From assembly GCF_003385515.1 (NCBI RefSeq), contig NZ_QNVT01000007.1:143832-207831 (forward strand): a stretch of DNA of 64,000 nt, in the 5' to 3' direction. The notes below the pieces were generated by a model. The model did not search any database, was not told where the DNA came from, and saw only the letters and a list, made by a program, of their open reading frames with translations. This DNA comes from Chryseobacterium pennae (GTDB taxonomy: Bacteria; Bacteroidota; Bacteroidia; Flavobacteriales; Weeksellaceae). This document shows, in pieces, positions 16,797 through 25,827 of this stretch; position 1 is the stretch's first letter, and each line of letters starts with the position of its first letter. Position numbers and translations under genes: made by a program.

Positions 16797-18735
16797 AGTT
16801 ATTCATGAATTTCTTAGAGTTATTGTTCTTATTCTTATCAAAATAGTTGACAATAAATGCTCCCTTAGGAAGGGTTTTATCAATCTGAATTTCATTCGTT
16901 TTAGTTTTTCCTTTCTGGATGATCTTACCACTTAAATCATAAATCTGATAATCTCCAAAGATTTCGTTACTGTCTCCTGTCAGTCTTAATTTATTTTCAG
17001 ACTTCATATATACCAATTTTGATTCTGTATTGTTTTTTATTTCTGAAGTACCTAGACTACCCATAATACGTACAGCATAATCTTCCATCTGTCCGTATTG
17101 TAATTGAGAACAGGCATCAACATCCGGAAGTACAGTTCCATTATAGGTCGCAGCATCTACAGCTACTCTCATTCTTAAATATGTATTTGTAACCGCACCA
17201 GCAGGTGGAGTAATATTCATTGTTACCATCTTGCTATAGTTGGTTGCATTCTGAGCTCCTGAAGATTGTAATACACCTGACAGATCATTCACCACAAGTT
17301 CAGATGCTTCAAACACTCCGTTATTATTATAATCAATCCATACTTTTGTTTTGAATTTATCAGACTGTGGTAAACCATTTTCATAATATACCTGTAGCTG
17401 AGTACTTGAATTTAATGGCATATCTGTATAATAGGCAGGTCTTATACAGGTAGCAGCAGCGTAATCTTCATAAAATTTAGGAGCCGGTTCGTCCGAATCA
17501 TATCCATTGGTCATACTGCTGATAGATCCAAACTGAACTCTTGTAGGGCCTATTGCAAAATTATTGTTTGTTGGATGTACAGTCCCTGTAGGAGAACACT
17601 GCGCTGCAACAACTGCAACCGGAGACGGAATAACAATGGCCGGGTCTTTACCAGCAGTTGAATTAAGAAGATTTTTTCTGTATTCCATCATTTGCATCAC
17701 TGCTCTTTCTCGTTGTCCCTCAGTAAACTTACGCTCAGTATTTGAGTAATTCATGATATTATATTGAACGCCCTGATAATTAACCCCCGTACAAGGATTA
17801 ATAGCAGTATTGGAAGGTGCCGGAAACTGAAAATAAGCAGCACCGGAAACCTCTGTATCACATACCCTGTCATTGTCTATTGTACAATCAGTCTGAGCCG
17901 GAGGACAATATCCTGCCGTTCCACTTGTCACCTGATAGTTTCCACCCTGGAAAGTATGATACAATCCAAATGCATGTCCTAGCTCATGGGTTAATGTTGT
18001 ATCATTTTGATTTTTAATAGTAGCTACTTTCATAAAGCTCTCATAAAAATAATCATAGGTATCGGGGAATCTTGCATATCCCATTAACCCACCAGAATTC
18101 AATTGCTGCCCGTTAAATCCAATGATGACATAAATATTGAAATAAGAAGACTCCGGCCAATGTGGTGCTAAAGTTTTAATAGCACTATCACTAGCTCCAG
18201 TACCTCCGTTACCCTGTTTTACCCCCTTAGTATCATACAAAGGAATCGGACTTCCATTATATCTTACAATACCATTAGTAGGCGTACAGGTAGGTGATCT
18301 TTTTGCTAAAACCAACTTAAAAGGAATTACATTCCCTCCATCTATTCCAGCTCCTTCCGGATAAAAACCATTACCATAGGTAGTAGCATACATCTGATTA
18401 GCTCTGTCAATCCAGTCTGAAATTTCCTTATCAGTCAATGCTAAATTTGCATTAGCAGTTGCCTGAGACTCAATAACATGAACTACAACCGGGATTTCAT
18501 AAACCTGACCTGAGTATAATCCGTTCCACGACGTTCCACCTCCTACTTTATTCAGAAAGGATTGCTTATCAATACTTCTGAGTTTCTTCTCTGTTTCTTC
18601 TCTTCTTTTTTTCAGAGCAGGAAATTGTTCATCCATTTTTTTGAGTTCTTCATCAAAACCGCAATAACGTTCCAGGCTTTGAGAAAAAACATTAGAAAAC
18701 AACAAAGTTGCCGAAATAATAATAATTTTCTTCAT
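16795..18735 (-). CDS. M43 (cytophagalysin/pappalysin) metalloprotease with T9SS sorting domain
   Basis: Secreted zinc endopeptidase exported by the type IX system. Residues 1-19 form a signal peptide. The propeptide is followed by the catalytic domain (about 75-360) with the extended zinc site H250-E251-x2-H254-x2-G257-x2-H260. A downstream YNIMNYS segment supplies the Met-turn. Several Cys between 278 and 318 probably form disulfides. A GEVED-like beta domain (about 375-560, ending QMEDYAVRI) follows. The last 75 residues have the type A sorting pattern (YDLSGKII, LPKGAFIVNYF), which targets the protein for secretion or attachment. Length and order match Chryseobacterium M43 proteases. Confidence 0.92.
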   Translation of the reverse strand: MKKIIIISATLLFSNVFSQSLERYCGFDEELKKMDEQFPALKKRREETEKKLRSIDKQSFLNKVGGGTSWNGLYSGQVYEIPVVVHVIESQATANANLALTDKEISDWIDRANQMYATTYGNGFYPEGAGIDGGNVIPFKLVLAKRSPTCTPTNGIVRYNGSPIPLYDTKGVKQGNGGTGASDSAIKTLAPHWPESSYFNIYVIIGFNGQQLNSGGLMGYARFPDTYDYFYESFMKVATIKNQNDTTLTHELGHAFGLYHTFQGGNYQVTSGTAGYCPPAQTDCTIDNDRVCDTEVSGAAYFQFPAPSNTAINPCTGVNYQGVQYNIMNYSNTERKFTEGQRERAVMQMMEYRKNLLNSTAGKDPAIVIPSPVAVVAAQCSPTGTVHPTNNNFAIGPTRVQFGSISSMTNGYDSDEPAPKFYEDYAAATCIRPAYYTDMPLNSSTQLQVYYENGLPQSDKFKTKVWIDYNNNGVFEASELVVNDLSGVLQSSGAQNATNYSKMVTMNITPPAGAVTNTYLRMRVAVDAATYNGTVLPDVDACSQLQYGQMEDYAVRIMGSLGTSEIKNNTESKLVYMKSENKLRLTGDSNEIFGDYQIYDLSGKIIQKGKTKTNEIQIDKTLPKGAFIVNYFDKNKNNNSKKFMNN

Positions 18736-18764
18736 TTTACTTAATTTTATTAAAATATAAAAAA

Positions 18765-18796
18765 CAAAAATATCATTTTAACTCTGAAAAACACAA
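18765..18796 (-). promoter_or_regulatory. Promoter of the M43 protease gene
   Basis: TATTTTTG on the minus strand (18765-18772) matches TAnnTTTG. A TTG (18794-18796) lies 21 bases upstream, near the long end of the usual spacing. Confidence 0.45.
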
Positions 18797-18908
18797 TATC
18801 AATCTATATTTTCTTTTTAAAATTAGCAATACAAAATACCTCAAATTATATTTCAACAAAAAAACATAAAATAAAATTACTTGGTAAAACATAATACTAT
18901 CTTTTACA

Positions 18909-18935
18909 TTGGTATGATTTTTAATACTACCTTTG
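18909..18935 (+). promoter_or_regulatory. Promoter of the DUF4407-AAA/M41 operon
   Basis: TTG at 18909-18911 and TACCTTTG at 18928-18935 are separated by 16 bases and match the Bacteroidota consensus. The start codon at 18948 follows 12 bases after the -7 element, so the leader is very short. Confidence 0.6.
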
Positions 18936-18947
18936 TATAAATTTTCT

Positions 18948-20021
18948 ATGATGAAAACAAACCAACAAACTATAAATCAAACGAATCATAAAATAAATTG
19001 GTTCCAGAAGTTCCTGATGGTATGCTCCGGCGGGAACATCCATATTTTAAGAAAAACTCCAAGTGAATGGAATAAATTTTCCGGAATTGGAGGAATTGTA
19101 CTTTTTACGGCGGTGTTCGCCACTCTATCTGCAGGTTATGCTATGTATACCGTATTCGACAATATCTGGGCAGCAGTGGGGTTTGGAATTCTATGGGGAT
19201 TAATGATCTTTAACCTCGATCGCTATATTGTATCTTCCATTAAGAAAACCGGTACATGGTGGAATCAGATCTTGATGTCTATTCCCCGTTTGATTCTTGC
19301 CACATTTTTAGGGATTATTATTTCAAAACCTTTAGAACTGAAAATCTTTGAAAAGGAGGTGAATAAACAATTAAATACCATTATTCAAAGGAATAAAAAA
19401 CAGCTTCAGGGTGAAATGACAGGAAGAATTCTTCAGCAAAGCGGGCCTTTTGAAACGGAAAAGAAACAGATCGCAGAAAAAACAGCCCTCTATCAGCAAT
19501 CCTATGATTCTGCCTCTGTAGAACTTGAAAAGGAAATTTTGGGAAAAGAATCCGGACTAACCAGTGGAAAAGAAGGATTCGGGTCTAATGCCAAACGTAA
19601 ACAGCAATTGAAGGAGCAACGCAGACAGGATCTTGAAAACTATCAGAAACAGGTAGCTCCAAGATTAGAATATCTTGATAAAGAGATTTCAAAAGTATAT
19701 ACGAATCTTGAAACTGAAAGAAAGTCTACCGAAACTTTTGAAGATAAATTCAATGGATTTGCAGCACGACTTCAGGCTTTGGATGAGTTGGGTAAAAATT
19801 CTGCCATTATAGGATTGGCAGCTACCTTTATTATGGGATTATTCATCTGTCTTGAAATTTCTCCGGTGCTGGTAAAACTGATCTCTCACGTAGGTCCTTA
19901 TGACTATCTTTTAGAAAAAACCGAAAACGACTTCAGGCTTTATTCTAAGGAAAAAATTGAAAAAGGAAATGCGCTAACCGATTTCAGAGTTGATGATTTC
20001 AAGGATAATCTAAAAAAATAA
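18948..20021 (+). CDS. DUF4407 membrane protein with large coiled-coil loop
   Basis: Inner-membrane protein of the DUF4407 family (PF14362), biochemical role unknown. From ATG 18948 (18951 is also possible; the frame upstream overlaps the promoter) the 357-residue chain has three hydrophobic segments near 45-67, 72-90 and 108-127. A long charged region (about 130-280) predicted to be coiled coil follows, rich in Lys, Glu and Gln, and then a fourth hydrophobic segment near 286-310. The stop codon overlaps the start of the next gene (TAATG), so translation is probably coupled. That neighbour is a soluble AAA+/M41 fusion, so this protein may be its membrane platform. Confidence 0.8.
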   Translation: MMKTNQQTINQTNHKINWFQKFLMVCSGGNIHILRKTPSEWNKFSGIGGIVLFTAVFATLSAGYAMYTVFDNIWAAVGFGILWGLMIFNLDRYIVSSIKKTGTWWNQILMSIPRLILATFLGIIISKPLELKIFEKEVNKQLNTIIQRNKKQLQGEMTGRILQQSGPFETEKKQIAEKTALYQQSYDSASVELEKEILGKESGLTSGKEGFGSNAKRKQQLKEQRRQDLENYQKQVAPRLEYLDKEISKVYTNLETERKSTETFEDKFNGFAARLQALDELGKNSAIIGLAATFIMGLFICLEISPVLVKLISHVGPYDYLLEKTENDFRLYSKEKIEKGNALTDFRVDDFKDNLKK

Positions 20022-21898
20022 TGTATTTTTCATCCATGATTATTGATAAAGAAGAAATCCGGAAGAAAAAGAAAAAGCTGGACGACTGTAAAGCTTACCT
20101 TAAAAAAGAATTCATCGGTATAGATAAGATCATCGATGATATCATGGAATACATCCAGATCTGGTATCTGATGCCTGAGATCCTGACCCGTCCCGTAGTA
20201 ATTAACCTATGGGGAATGACCGGCGTAGGAAAAACAGATCTGGTGAGAAAAATGGTCCGTTTTCTTGATTTTCAAAACCGTTTTGTAGAAATTGAACTAA
20301 GTAATTCGGATGAAACATCATGGAGCAAAAGTGTGTCTGATATATTACAAAGTAATGGATTAAGCGATGAAAAACCCAGTATTGCTCTCTTCGACGAAAT
20401 CCAGCGTTTTAATACGATTGATCCGGATGGGATGCCGGTTCCACAAACCAAATTCACAGATTTCTGGGAACTTTTAAGTGACGGACGTCTCAGCAAAAGA
20501 GAACGGGAAGATCTTGAACATTATTTATTCTCTTATCTATTCCGTAAAAAAGAAAATGACAGAAGAAAACTGAACGGAGAAACGGAACTGGATGAAAACC
20601 CTTATCTGAACCTCTGGGATGCCAAAGAATTAAAAAAATACCTCAGCATGGATGATGATGTCATGAGCATTATTGAAATGAAAGAGGAAGATATGATTAA
20701 GCTGATCCGCAAGAAGCAGAAAGAAAAGAAAATCTATGAGCCGGTAGATTACAGCAAAATGCTGATCATCATCAGCGGCAACCTGGATGAAGCTTTTCAG
20801 ATGTCAAAAGAAACCAGTGAAGCAGATGTGGATGCCAATATTTACCACGCGTTTACTAAAAAAATAACTATAGTTGATATAAAAAATGCTTTAGCCAGAA
20901 AATTCCGCCCTGAGCAGGTTGCCAGATTCGGAAATATTCATCTGATCTATTTTTCGTTAAAAACCGAAGATTTTCATAAGCTTATCCAACGGGAGATCAA
21001 TAATCTGAAGCATAAAACAAAAAACAAATTTGGTATTTCTTTAAAAACAAGCAAGGCAATCAATGAGCTGATCTACAGAAACGGTGTATTTCCGGTTCAG
21101 GGAGTGCGTCCTGTATTCAGCAGTGTAGTGGATATTTTAGATACTAACCTGAGCAAGTTTCTTTTTGAAGCCATTATTCATGAAGATAACAGCATTGAAA
21201 TCGATTATCTTCAGGATAAAAAGATCATTATCGGAAAGGTTGGCAGCAGAACTATTGAAATTCCTTATCTGGGAAGAATCGACAGCATACGGCAAGCCAA
21301 CCAACAAGATGCTGTAGCCAACATCAGTGTCCATGAATGCGGACATGCCATTTCTTATATGCTCTATACAGGTTTCGCTCCATTACAGCTTAAAAGCAAG
21401 GTGGCAAGCAGCTATGCAGCCGGTTTTACTTTCCCACATCAGATTCATGATACCAAAGGAAGCCTTCTGGACAGGATCAAAATCTATCTGGCAGGTGGTA
21501 TCGCTGAAGAAATTATTTTTGGTGATCAGCATGCAAGTATCGGAAGAAGTCATGATCGGGAACAGGCTACAGGTTTAGCCATTGATTTCATCAGGAAATA
21601 CGGTTTTGAAAAAGATTATCAGGCCACTTATAATCTGGAGGACTATGCTCACCGAATGCAGCAGCATATTACAGATGAAAGAGTTGAAAAACTGATGCAG
21701 GATCTTGTACAAAAAACACGGGAAGATCTGATCCTTCATCTTGATCTGCTTAAAAATATGAGCAAAACACTTAGCGAGAAAGGAAGCATGTCTCCAAAAG
21801 AAATTTATGATATAGCTATTAAACATCAATTAGTAGTAAGCATTAAAGAAGAGGGATATTTGCATATAATAAATTATCATGATTTATTAAATTCCTAG
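20021..21898 (+). CDS. AAA+ ATPase fused to an FtsH-like M41 zinc peptidase
   Basis: Likely ATP-dependent protease. The 625-residue chain begins with an AAA+ module: Walker A G65-MTGVGK-T72, Walker B with D125-E126, and a C-terminal lid with G361-V-R-P like the sensor-2 motif of Clp/Hsp100 ATPases. A peptidase domain similar to FtsH follows, with zinc site H438-E439-x2-H442, the AGGIAEEIIFG helix near 490, and D512 in SHDREQAT as third ligand. Unlike FtsH it has no membrane segments of its own, and the ATPase looks closer to ClpX/ClpB than to the FtsH AAA domain. ATG 20036 is an alternative start. It is coupled to the DUF4407 gene by a TAATG overlap. Confidence 0.82.
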   Translation: MYFSSMIIDKEEIRKKKKKLDDCKAYLKKEFIGIDKIIDDIMEYIQIWYLMPEILTRPVVINLWGMTGVGKTDLVRKMVRFLDFQNRFVEIELSNSDETSWSKSVSDILQSNGLSDEKPSIALFDEIQRFNTIDPDGMPVPQTKFTDFWELLSDGRLSKREREDLEHYLFSYLFRKKENDRRKLNGETELDENPYLNLWDAKELKKYLSMDDDVMSIIEMKEEDMIKLIRKKQKEKKIYEPVDYSKMLIIISGNLDEAFQMSKETSEADVDANIYHAFTKKITIVDIKNALARKFRPEQVARFGNIHLIYFSLKTEDFHKLIQREINNLKHKTKNKFGISLKTSKAINELIYRNGVFPVQGVRPVFSSVVDILDTNLSKFLFEAIIHEDNSIEIDYLQDKKIIIGKVGSRTIEIPYLGRIDSIRQANQQDAVANISVHECGHAISYMLYTGFAPLQLKSKVASSYAAGFTFPHQIHDTKGSLLDRIKIYLAGGIAEEIIFGDQHASIGRSHDREQATGLAIDFIRKYGFEKDYQATYNLEDYAHRMQQHITDERVEKLMQDLVQKTREDLILHLDLLKNMSKTLSEKGSMSPKEIYDIAIKHQLVVSIKEEGYLHIINYHDLLNS

Positions 21899-21940
21899 AG
21901 AAAATATCTATAGAAATCACCAAAACCATTAATAAAATCA

Positions 21941-21973
21941 AGCCTTTTAGTTGAATATGAAAGGTTTTTTCTT
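21941..21973 (+). terminator. Possible weak terminator after the AAA/M41 gene
   Basis: AGCCTTTTAG and ATGAAAGGTT can form a short stem followed by TTTTTTCTTTTT. The stem is short, so the assignment is tentative. Confidence 0.4.
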
Positions 21974-22004
21974 TTTAACTTTATACTAGTAAAAATCAAT
22001 TATC

Positions 22005-22598
22005 ATGAAAAATTTACTTTTCGTATGCACACTGCTCATCTGCAGTGCATTTTCCCCTGCATTAAAAGCTCAAGGGTCAGATCCTTTCTTAGGACAAATT
22101 GCATTCGTACCCTATAATTTTGCCCCGAATGGCTGGGCCGAATGTAACGGACAAATTTTACCAATTGCTCAAAACCAAGCTCTTTTTTCACTGTTGGGAA
22201 CAACTTATGGTGGAAATGGGACCACCAATTTCGCATTACCGGATATGAGAGGCCGGGTACTTATTCATAACGGGACAAGCCCTTCAAGTGGAACCACTTA
22301 CACTTTAGGAGAAGTTGGCGGTGCTGAAGGAGTAACATTAACAGTTACCCAAATGCCAGCCCACAGCCATTCAGTAAGTGCTGTAACAGCAGAAGGAAAT
22401 CAGAATGTACCCACCGGAAGCCTTCCGGCTAATACAAAAGTTCTGGATAAAGAATATTCAGACGCAGCAGCAGATACTACCATGAAAAGTAGTATGATAG
22501 GCAATACCGGAGGAAACCAACCTCACGAAAACAGACAACCATTTATTACATTAAAATGTATTATTGCGCTAAATGGTATTTTCCCTTCCCATAATTAA
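22005..22598 (+). CDS. Secreted phage-tail-collar domain protein
   Basis: The 197-residue protein has a signal peptide ending near ALKAQ (residue 23). A phage tail collar domain follows, PF07484, of the kind found in MdpB-like microcystin-dependent proteins. The segments FLGQIAFVPYNFAPNGWAEC, LFSLLGTTYGGNGTTNFALP and DMRGRVLIHNG are characteristic. A C-terminal half rich in Gly and Thr follows, with His residues in MPAHSHSVS. No phage genes surround it, so it is a cellular secreted protein rather than a tail part. The next gene starts 5 bases after the stop and encodes another secreted protein; the two are likely an operon. Confidence 0.8.
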   Translation: MKNLLFVCTLLICSAFSPALKAQGSDPFLGQIAFVPYNFAPNGWAECNGQILPIAQNQALFSLLGTTYGGNGTTNFALPDMRGRVLIHNGTSPSSGTTYTLGEVGGAEGVTLTVTQMPAHSHSVSAVTAEGNQNVPTGSLPANTKVLDKEYSDAAADTTMKSSMIGNTGGNQPHENRQPFITLKCIIALNGIFPSHN

Positions 22599-22603
22599 TT
22601 GTT

Positions 22604-23290
22604 ATGAAATACCTTTACTTACTATGTCTGGTACTTGCAGGCTCAGCTTCAGCCCAGACGATTACCTTTAATGGATGTCATAACCTGTTTGAAAATCAGA
22701 ATTTTACTTTTAATAAAACAGGAGTGGATACTTTCAATAAAAACATCTACATGACAACTCCTATTAATGATCAACAACCCTGTGGAGGGTTGGGAAACTG
22801 TGAATTTAAAATTCAATGGAACAATGCGCTTACCAGATGGGAATTCCTTGGTGACGAAGGAAATGGCACTTTCACCACTCCTTATTTAATTTATTACAAT
22901 TCAACAGGAAATAATTCCCTTTCGATACCTCCGGGTAATGCAATAGGAACATGGATTGAAAATACAACTGTAACCAATGGAGACTGTAACGGAAATCTTA
23001 CAGCTGCCAATTCTACCATGATGGGCGATGTACAGGGCGTGACATTAGGAATACAGGAAATTTCCAAAAGTAAAATTCAGATCTTCCCCAATCCTGTTTC
23101 TGATTTCATTCAGGTTTCAGGAATTAATGATGCACAGGTTATGCAGATCTACAATATTGATGGACGACTTATTAAGTCTGAAGTCTTCGATTCAAAGGTT
23201 GATGTGTCAAAACTTACTCCGGGAATGTATATCTTAAAAATTATAATGAGGAATCTACAGTCTCATGAATTTAAATTCGTGAAAAAATAA
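22604..23290 (+). CDS. Secreted protein with T9SS type A sorting domain
   Basis: The 228-residue protein has a signal peptide (about 1-17, ending SASAQ). A 130-residue domain with two cysteine pairs follows that I do not recognise. The last 75 residues form a type A T9SS sorting domain, with PNPVSDFIQV, YNIDGRLI and LTPGMYILKI and a basic C terminus. It is thus exported across the outer membrane by the type IX system. It starts 5 bases after the tail-collar gene and is closed by a terminator, so both proteins may act together outside the cell. Confidence 0.8.
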   Translation: MKYLYLLCLVLAGSASAQTITFNGCHNLFENQNFTFNKTGVDTFNKNIYMTTPINDQQPCGGLGNCEFKIQWNNALTRWEFLGDEGNGTFTTPYLIYYNSTGNNSLSIPPGNAIGTWIENTTVTNGDCNGNLTAANSTMMGDVQGVTLGIQEISKSKIQIFPNPVSDFIQVSGINDAQVMQIYNIDGRLIKSEVFDSKVDVSKLTPGMYILKIIMRNLQSHEFKFVKK

Positions 23291-23315
23291 AATAATTTTC
23301 TTCATAAAACTAATG

Positions 23316-23353
23316 AAGGCTTTTGGAGACTCCGAAAGTCTTTGTTTTATTTT
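23316..23353 (+). terminator. Terminator of the tail-collar/T9SS operon
   Basis: AAGGCTTTTGG pairs over 11 positions (two G-T) with CCGAAAGTCTT around a 5-base loop, followed by TGTTTTATTTT. Confidence 0.7.
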
Positions 23354-23381
23354 AGGGAATATTTTTTGCTGGAAACTGAAT

Positions 23382-23579
23382 ATGCCATCCAGTGTTGTCA
23401 ATAATTTCATTTATTTTCCGGAAACTGAAATATTAAGAATTATATATCAGTCTGGAGCCGTATATGATTATTTTAAAGTCCCGCTTCATATTATTGAGAA
23501 CTTTGGTAAGGCTTCATCCAGAGGTAAATATTTAAACAAGGTTATCAAACCCAGATTTGCATATAAAAAAGTGAAATAA
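23382..23579 (+). CDS. KTSC domain protein
   Basis: From ATG 23382 the 65-residue product is a full KTSC-like domain (PF13619). It includes IIYQSGAVYDYFKVP in the middle and a GKYLNKVIKPRFAYKKV C terminus. The family is named for its conserved residues and has been associated with lysyl-tRNA synthetase and RNA-related proteins, but its function is unknown. The longer frame upstream overlaps the terminator of the preceding gene, so the short start is preferred. Confidence 0.65.
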   Translation: MPSSVVNNFIYFPETEILRIIYQSGAVYDYFKVPLHIIENFGKASSRGKYLNKVIKPRFAYKKVK

Positions 23580-23614
23580 AAAAAGACTGTCTTTATGATG
23601 AGACAGTCTTTTCT
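23579..23614. terminator. Bidirectional terminator between the KTSC gene and guaB
   Basis: AAAAGACTGTCT and AGACAGTCTTTT pair perfectly around an 8-base loop, flanked by A and T runs. It can end both convergent genes. Confidence 0.85.
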
Positions 23615-23630
23615 ATATTATTAAAATTCT

Positions 23631-25091
23631 TTATAAAGAATAGTTAGGAGCTTCCTGCGTGATGATCACATCATGTGGGTGTGATTCTTTCAATCCACTT
23701 CCTGTAATCATTACCAGTTTGGAATCTTTTTGTAAAACTTCAATATCTTTAGCCCCACAATATCCCATACCAGCTCTTAAACCTCCGGTTAACTGGAAGA
23801 TCACATCTTCTAATTTTCCTTTGTGTGGTACTCTTCCTTCAATTCCTTCCGGAACGAATTTTTTAGCTTCACTCTGGAAATATCTTTCTTTTCCTCCTCT
23901 CTTCATGGCAGAAAGGCTTCCCATTCCCTGGTAAGACTTGAATTTTCTTCCCTGGAAGATAATTTCTTCTCCTGGCGCTTCGTCTGTACCTGCTAAAAGA
24001 GAACCCAGCATTACTGCTCCTGCTCCACTTGCAATAGCTTTTACAATATCTCCGGAAAGCTTGATCCCACCATCTGCAATTACAGTTACGTTCTGAGATT
24101 TAGCATATTCGTATACATTATAGATTGCAGATAGCTGAGGTACCCCAACTCCGGCAACTACTCTTGTTGTACAGATAGAACCTGGTCCAACACCTACTTT
24201 AAGGACATTAGCCCCTGCTTTGATAAGATCTGCAGCCGCTTCAGCAGTTACAATATTTCCACCTACGATATCTAAGTTCGGATAAGCTTTTCTGATTTCA
24301 GAAATTTTATCTAAAACTCCCTTAGAATGTCCGTGTGCAGAGTCAATAGCAATAATATCCACTCCAGCCTGTACCAAAGCTTCAATTCTGTCTAAAGTAT
24401 CTTCTCCCACTCCCACTCCGGCTCCTACGATAAGGCGTCCGTTCTGGTCTTTATTGGCATTTGGATATTCTAGTTGATTATCGATATCTTTAATGGTAAT
24501 TAAACCTACAAGTTTGTTATCCTTATCTACAATAGGTAATTTCTCTACTCTGCTTCTAAGAAGGATTTCTTTTGCTTTTTCAAGATTGGTATCTTTGTCT
24601 GAAGTGATCAGGTTTTCTTTTGTCATGATCTCCTCTACTTTCACATCAAGATTTTCCTGATACTTTACATCTCTATTGGTAATAATTCCGATAAGAACAT
24701 TATCAGTATCCACTACAGGAAGTCCTGAGATTTTGAACTTAGCCATCATCTCTTTAGCCTGTCCTAAAGTGTAGTCTTTTGATAGGGTAACCGGATCTGA
24801 AATCATCCCGTTTTCGGAACGTTTCACACGGTTTACCTGTGCTGCCTGCTCGGCAATCGTCATGTTTTTGTGGATAAAGCCTAAACCTCCAACTCTTGCC
24901 AGGGCAATTGCTAAATCACCTTCAGTAACAGTGTCCATTGCAGCGGAAACTATCGGAACATTCAGCGTGATTTTGTCGGTAAGTCTTGATTTTAATGAAA
25001 CCTGATTAGGTAAAACTTCTGAATAAGAAGGGACTAGAAGAACGTCATCGAAAGTGATGGCTGTCTCTACAATTTTGTTATGAATAGACAT
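23631..25091 (-). CDS. guaB: Inosine-5'-monophosphate dehydrogenase
   Basis: Oxidises IMP to XMP with NAD+, the committed step of GMP synthesis. The 486-residue length is standard. The (beta/alpha)8 barrel is split by two CBS domains (about residues 95-215), which sense nucleotides. The catalytic loop [11 protein letters not shown] lies near residue 300 with its active-site Cys. The [20 protein letters not shown] and [10 protein letters not shown] segments bind substrate and form the flap. It is transcribed alone, with a -7 element 15 bases before the start codon and a shared bidirectional terminator. Confidence 0.97.
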   Translation of the reverse strand: MSIHNKIVETAITFDDVLLVPSYSEVLPNQVSLKSRLTDKITLNVPIVSAAMDTVTEGDLAIALARVGGLGFIHKNMTIAEQAAQVNRVKRSENGMISDPVTLSKDYTLGQAKEMMAKFKISGLPVVDTDNVLIGIITNRDVKYQENLDVKVEEIMTKENLITSDKDTNLEKAKEILLRSRVEKLPIVDKDNKLVGLITIKDIDNQLEYPNANKDQNGRLIVGAGVGVGEDTLDRIEALVQAGVDIIAIDSAHGHSKGVLDKISEIRKAYPNLDIVGGNIVTAEAAADLIKAGANVLKVGVGPGSICTTRVVAGVGVPQLSAIYNVYEYAKSQNVTVIADGGIKLSGDIVKAIASGAGAVMLGSLLAGTDEAPGEEIIFQGRKFKSYQGMGSLSAMKRGGKERYFQSEAKKFVPEGIEGRVPHKGKLEDVIFQLTGGLRAGMGYCGAKDIEVLQKDSKLVMITGSGLKESHPHDVIITQEAPNYSL

Positions 25092-25105
25092 CTTTACTTT
25101 CTGTG

Positions 25106-25113
25106 CAAAATTA
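25106..25113 (-). promoter_or_regulatory. -7 promoter element of guaB
   Basis: TAATTTTG on the minus strand matches TAnnTTTG, 15 bases upstream of the ATG. No clear -33 element. Confidence 0.45.
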
Positions 25114-25184
25114 GGTTATTTTAACGACATATGAAAATCATTTTTAATAGTTTAAATAAAAATTAATAATCAATAACTTAAATC

Positions 25185-25214
25185 GAAAAACCGCTCTTTT
25201 TAAGAACGGTTTTC
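25185..25214 (-). terminator. Probable terminator of the sigma factor-DUF4252 operon
   Basis: AAAACCG-TCTT and AAGA-CGGTTTT pair with one mismatch around a short loop. On the minus strand this is followed by TTTTTCG. It lies about 100 bases after the last gene of the operon. Confidence 0.55.
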
Positions 25215-25316
25215 CTTTACAAAATAAATTGATTATGTCTGAAACTACTTGCAACAATTAATTTTCTCTCATGATTAAAAAGCAATCTGCTGTTTTAAAC
25301 AAAATTCTTAATAAGA

Positions 25317-25817
25317 TTATTTATCTGCAACGGCATTGATCATTTTTGAAATATCATCCGGGGTAAAACTTCCTTTTACATCCACAAAAACCAATTCTTT
25401 ATGTGAATTTACAGTAATAAGCATATTTTTAATGGCCTCTCCTTCCTGTTTCACGCGTAGATTTACATTTTCTCCATTATGTTTTATAGTCGCCCACTCT
25501 TCAAAATGATTATTATTTAGGAATTTAGCATAGTCGTTCAGCATTTCTTTACTGCCGTTTTCTACTGTAAGAATCTTTATTTTAGAGATCTTTTTGATAA
25601 GGCTGATGAGTTCTTCACTTTCCCCATCTTTTCTCAGAGCTTTCTTGATATAGGGTTTGGCCAGCATTAGTGGCACATTAAAACTTGTAAACCTGGCACC
25701 TTTAAAATCATATCCGGAATCTGAGAAGAAATCCATCTTTGGTTTACTGGAAACAATACAGGATTGAAGTGTACCTATTACCAAAAGCGAAAATAAAATA
25801 GTTTTAAGAGTTTTCAT
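25317..25817 (-). CDS. DUF4252 lipoprotein
   Basis: The 166-residue protein has a lipoprotein signal peptide ending at Cys20 (GTLQSC). A DUF4252 domain of about 140 residues follows, with the pattern of a short helix, strands and ELVFVDVKGSFTPDDISKMI at the end. The function of the family is unknown; in Bacteroidota it often occurs downstream of ECF sigma factors. It starts 10 bases after the preceding DUF4252/DUF2807 gene and is the last gene of a four-gene operon. Confidence 0.75.
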   Translation of the reverse strand: MKTLKTILFSLLVIGTLQSCIVSSKPKMDFFSDSGYDFKGARFTSFNVPLMLAKPYIKKALRKDGESEELISLIKKISKIKILTVENGSKEMLNDYAKFLNNNHFEEWATIKHNGENVNLRVKQEGEAIKNMLITVNSHKELVFVDVKGSFTPDDISKMINAVADK

Positions 25818-25827
25818 GGTGATGATT

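Noticed and set aside
22005..22598. Prophage remnant suggested by the tail-collar domain
   Set aside because: No other phage genes are near, the protein has a signal peptide, and it is in an operon with a T9SS cargo gene.
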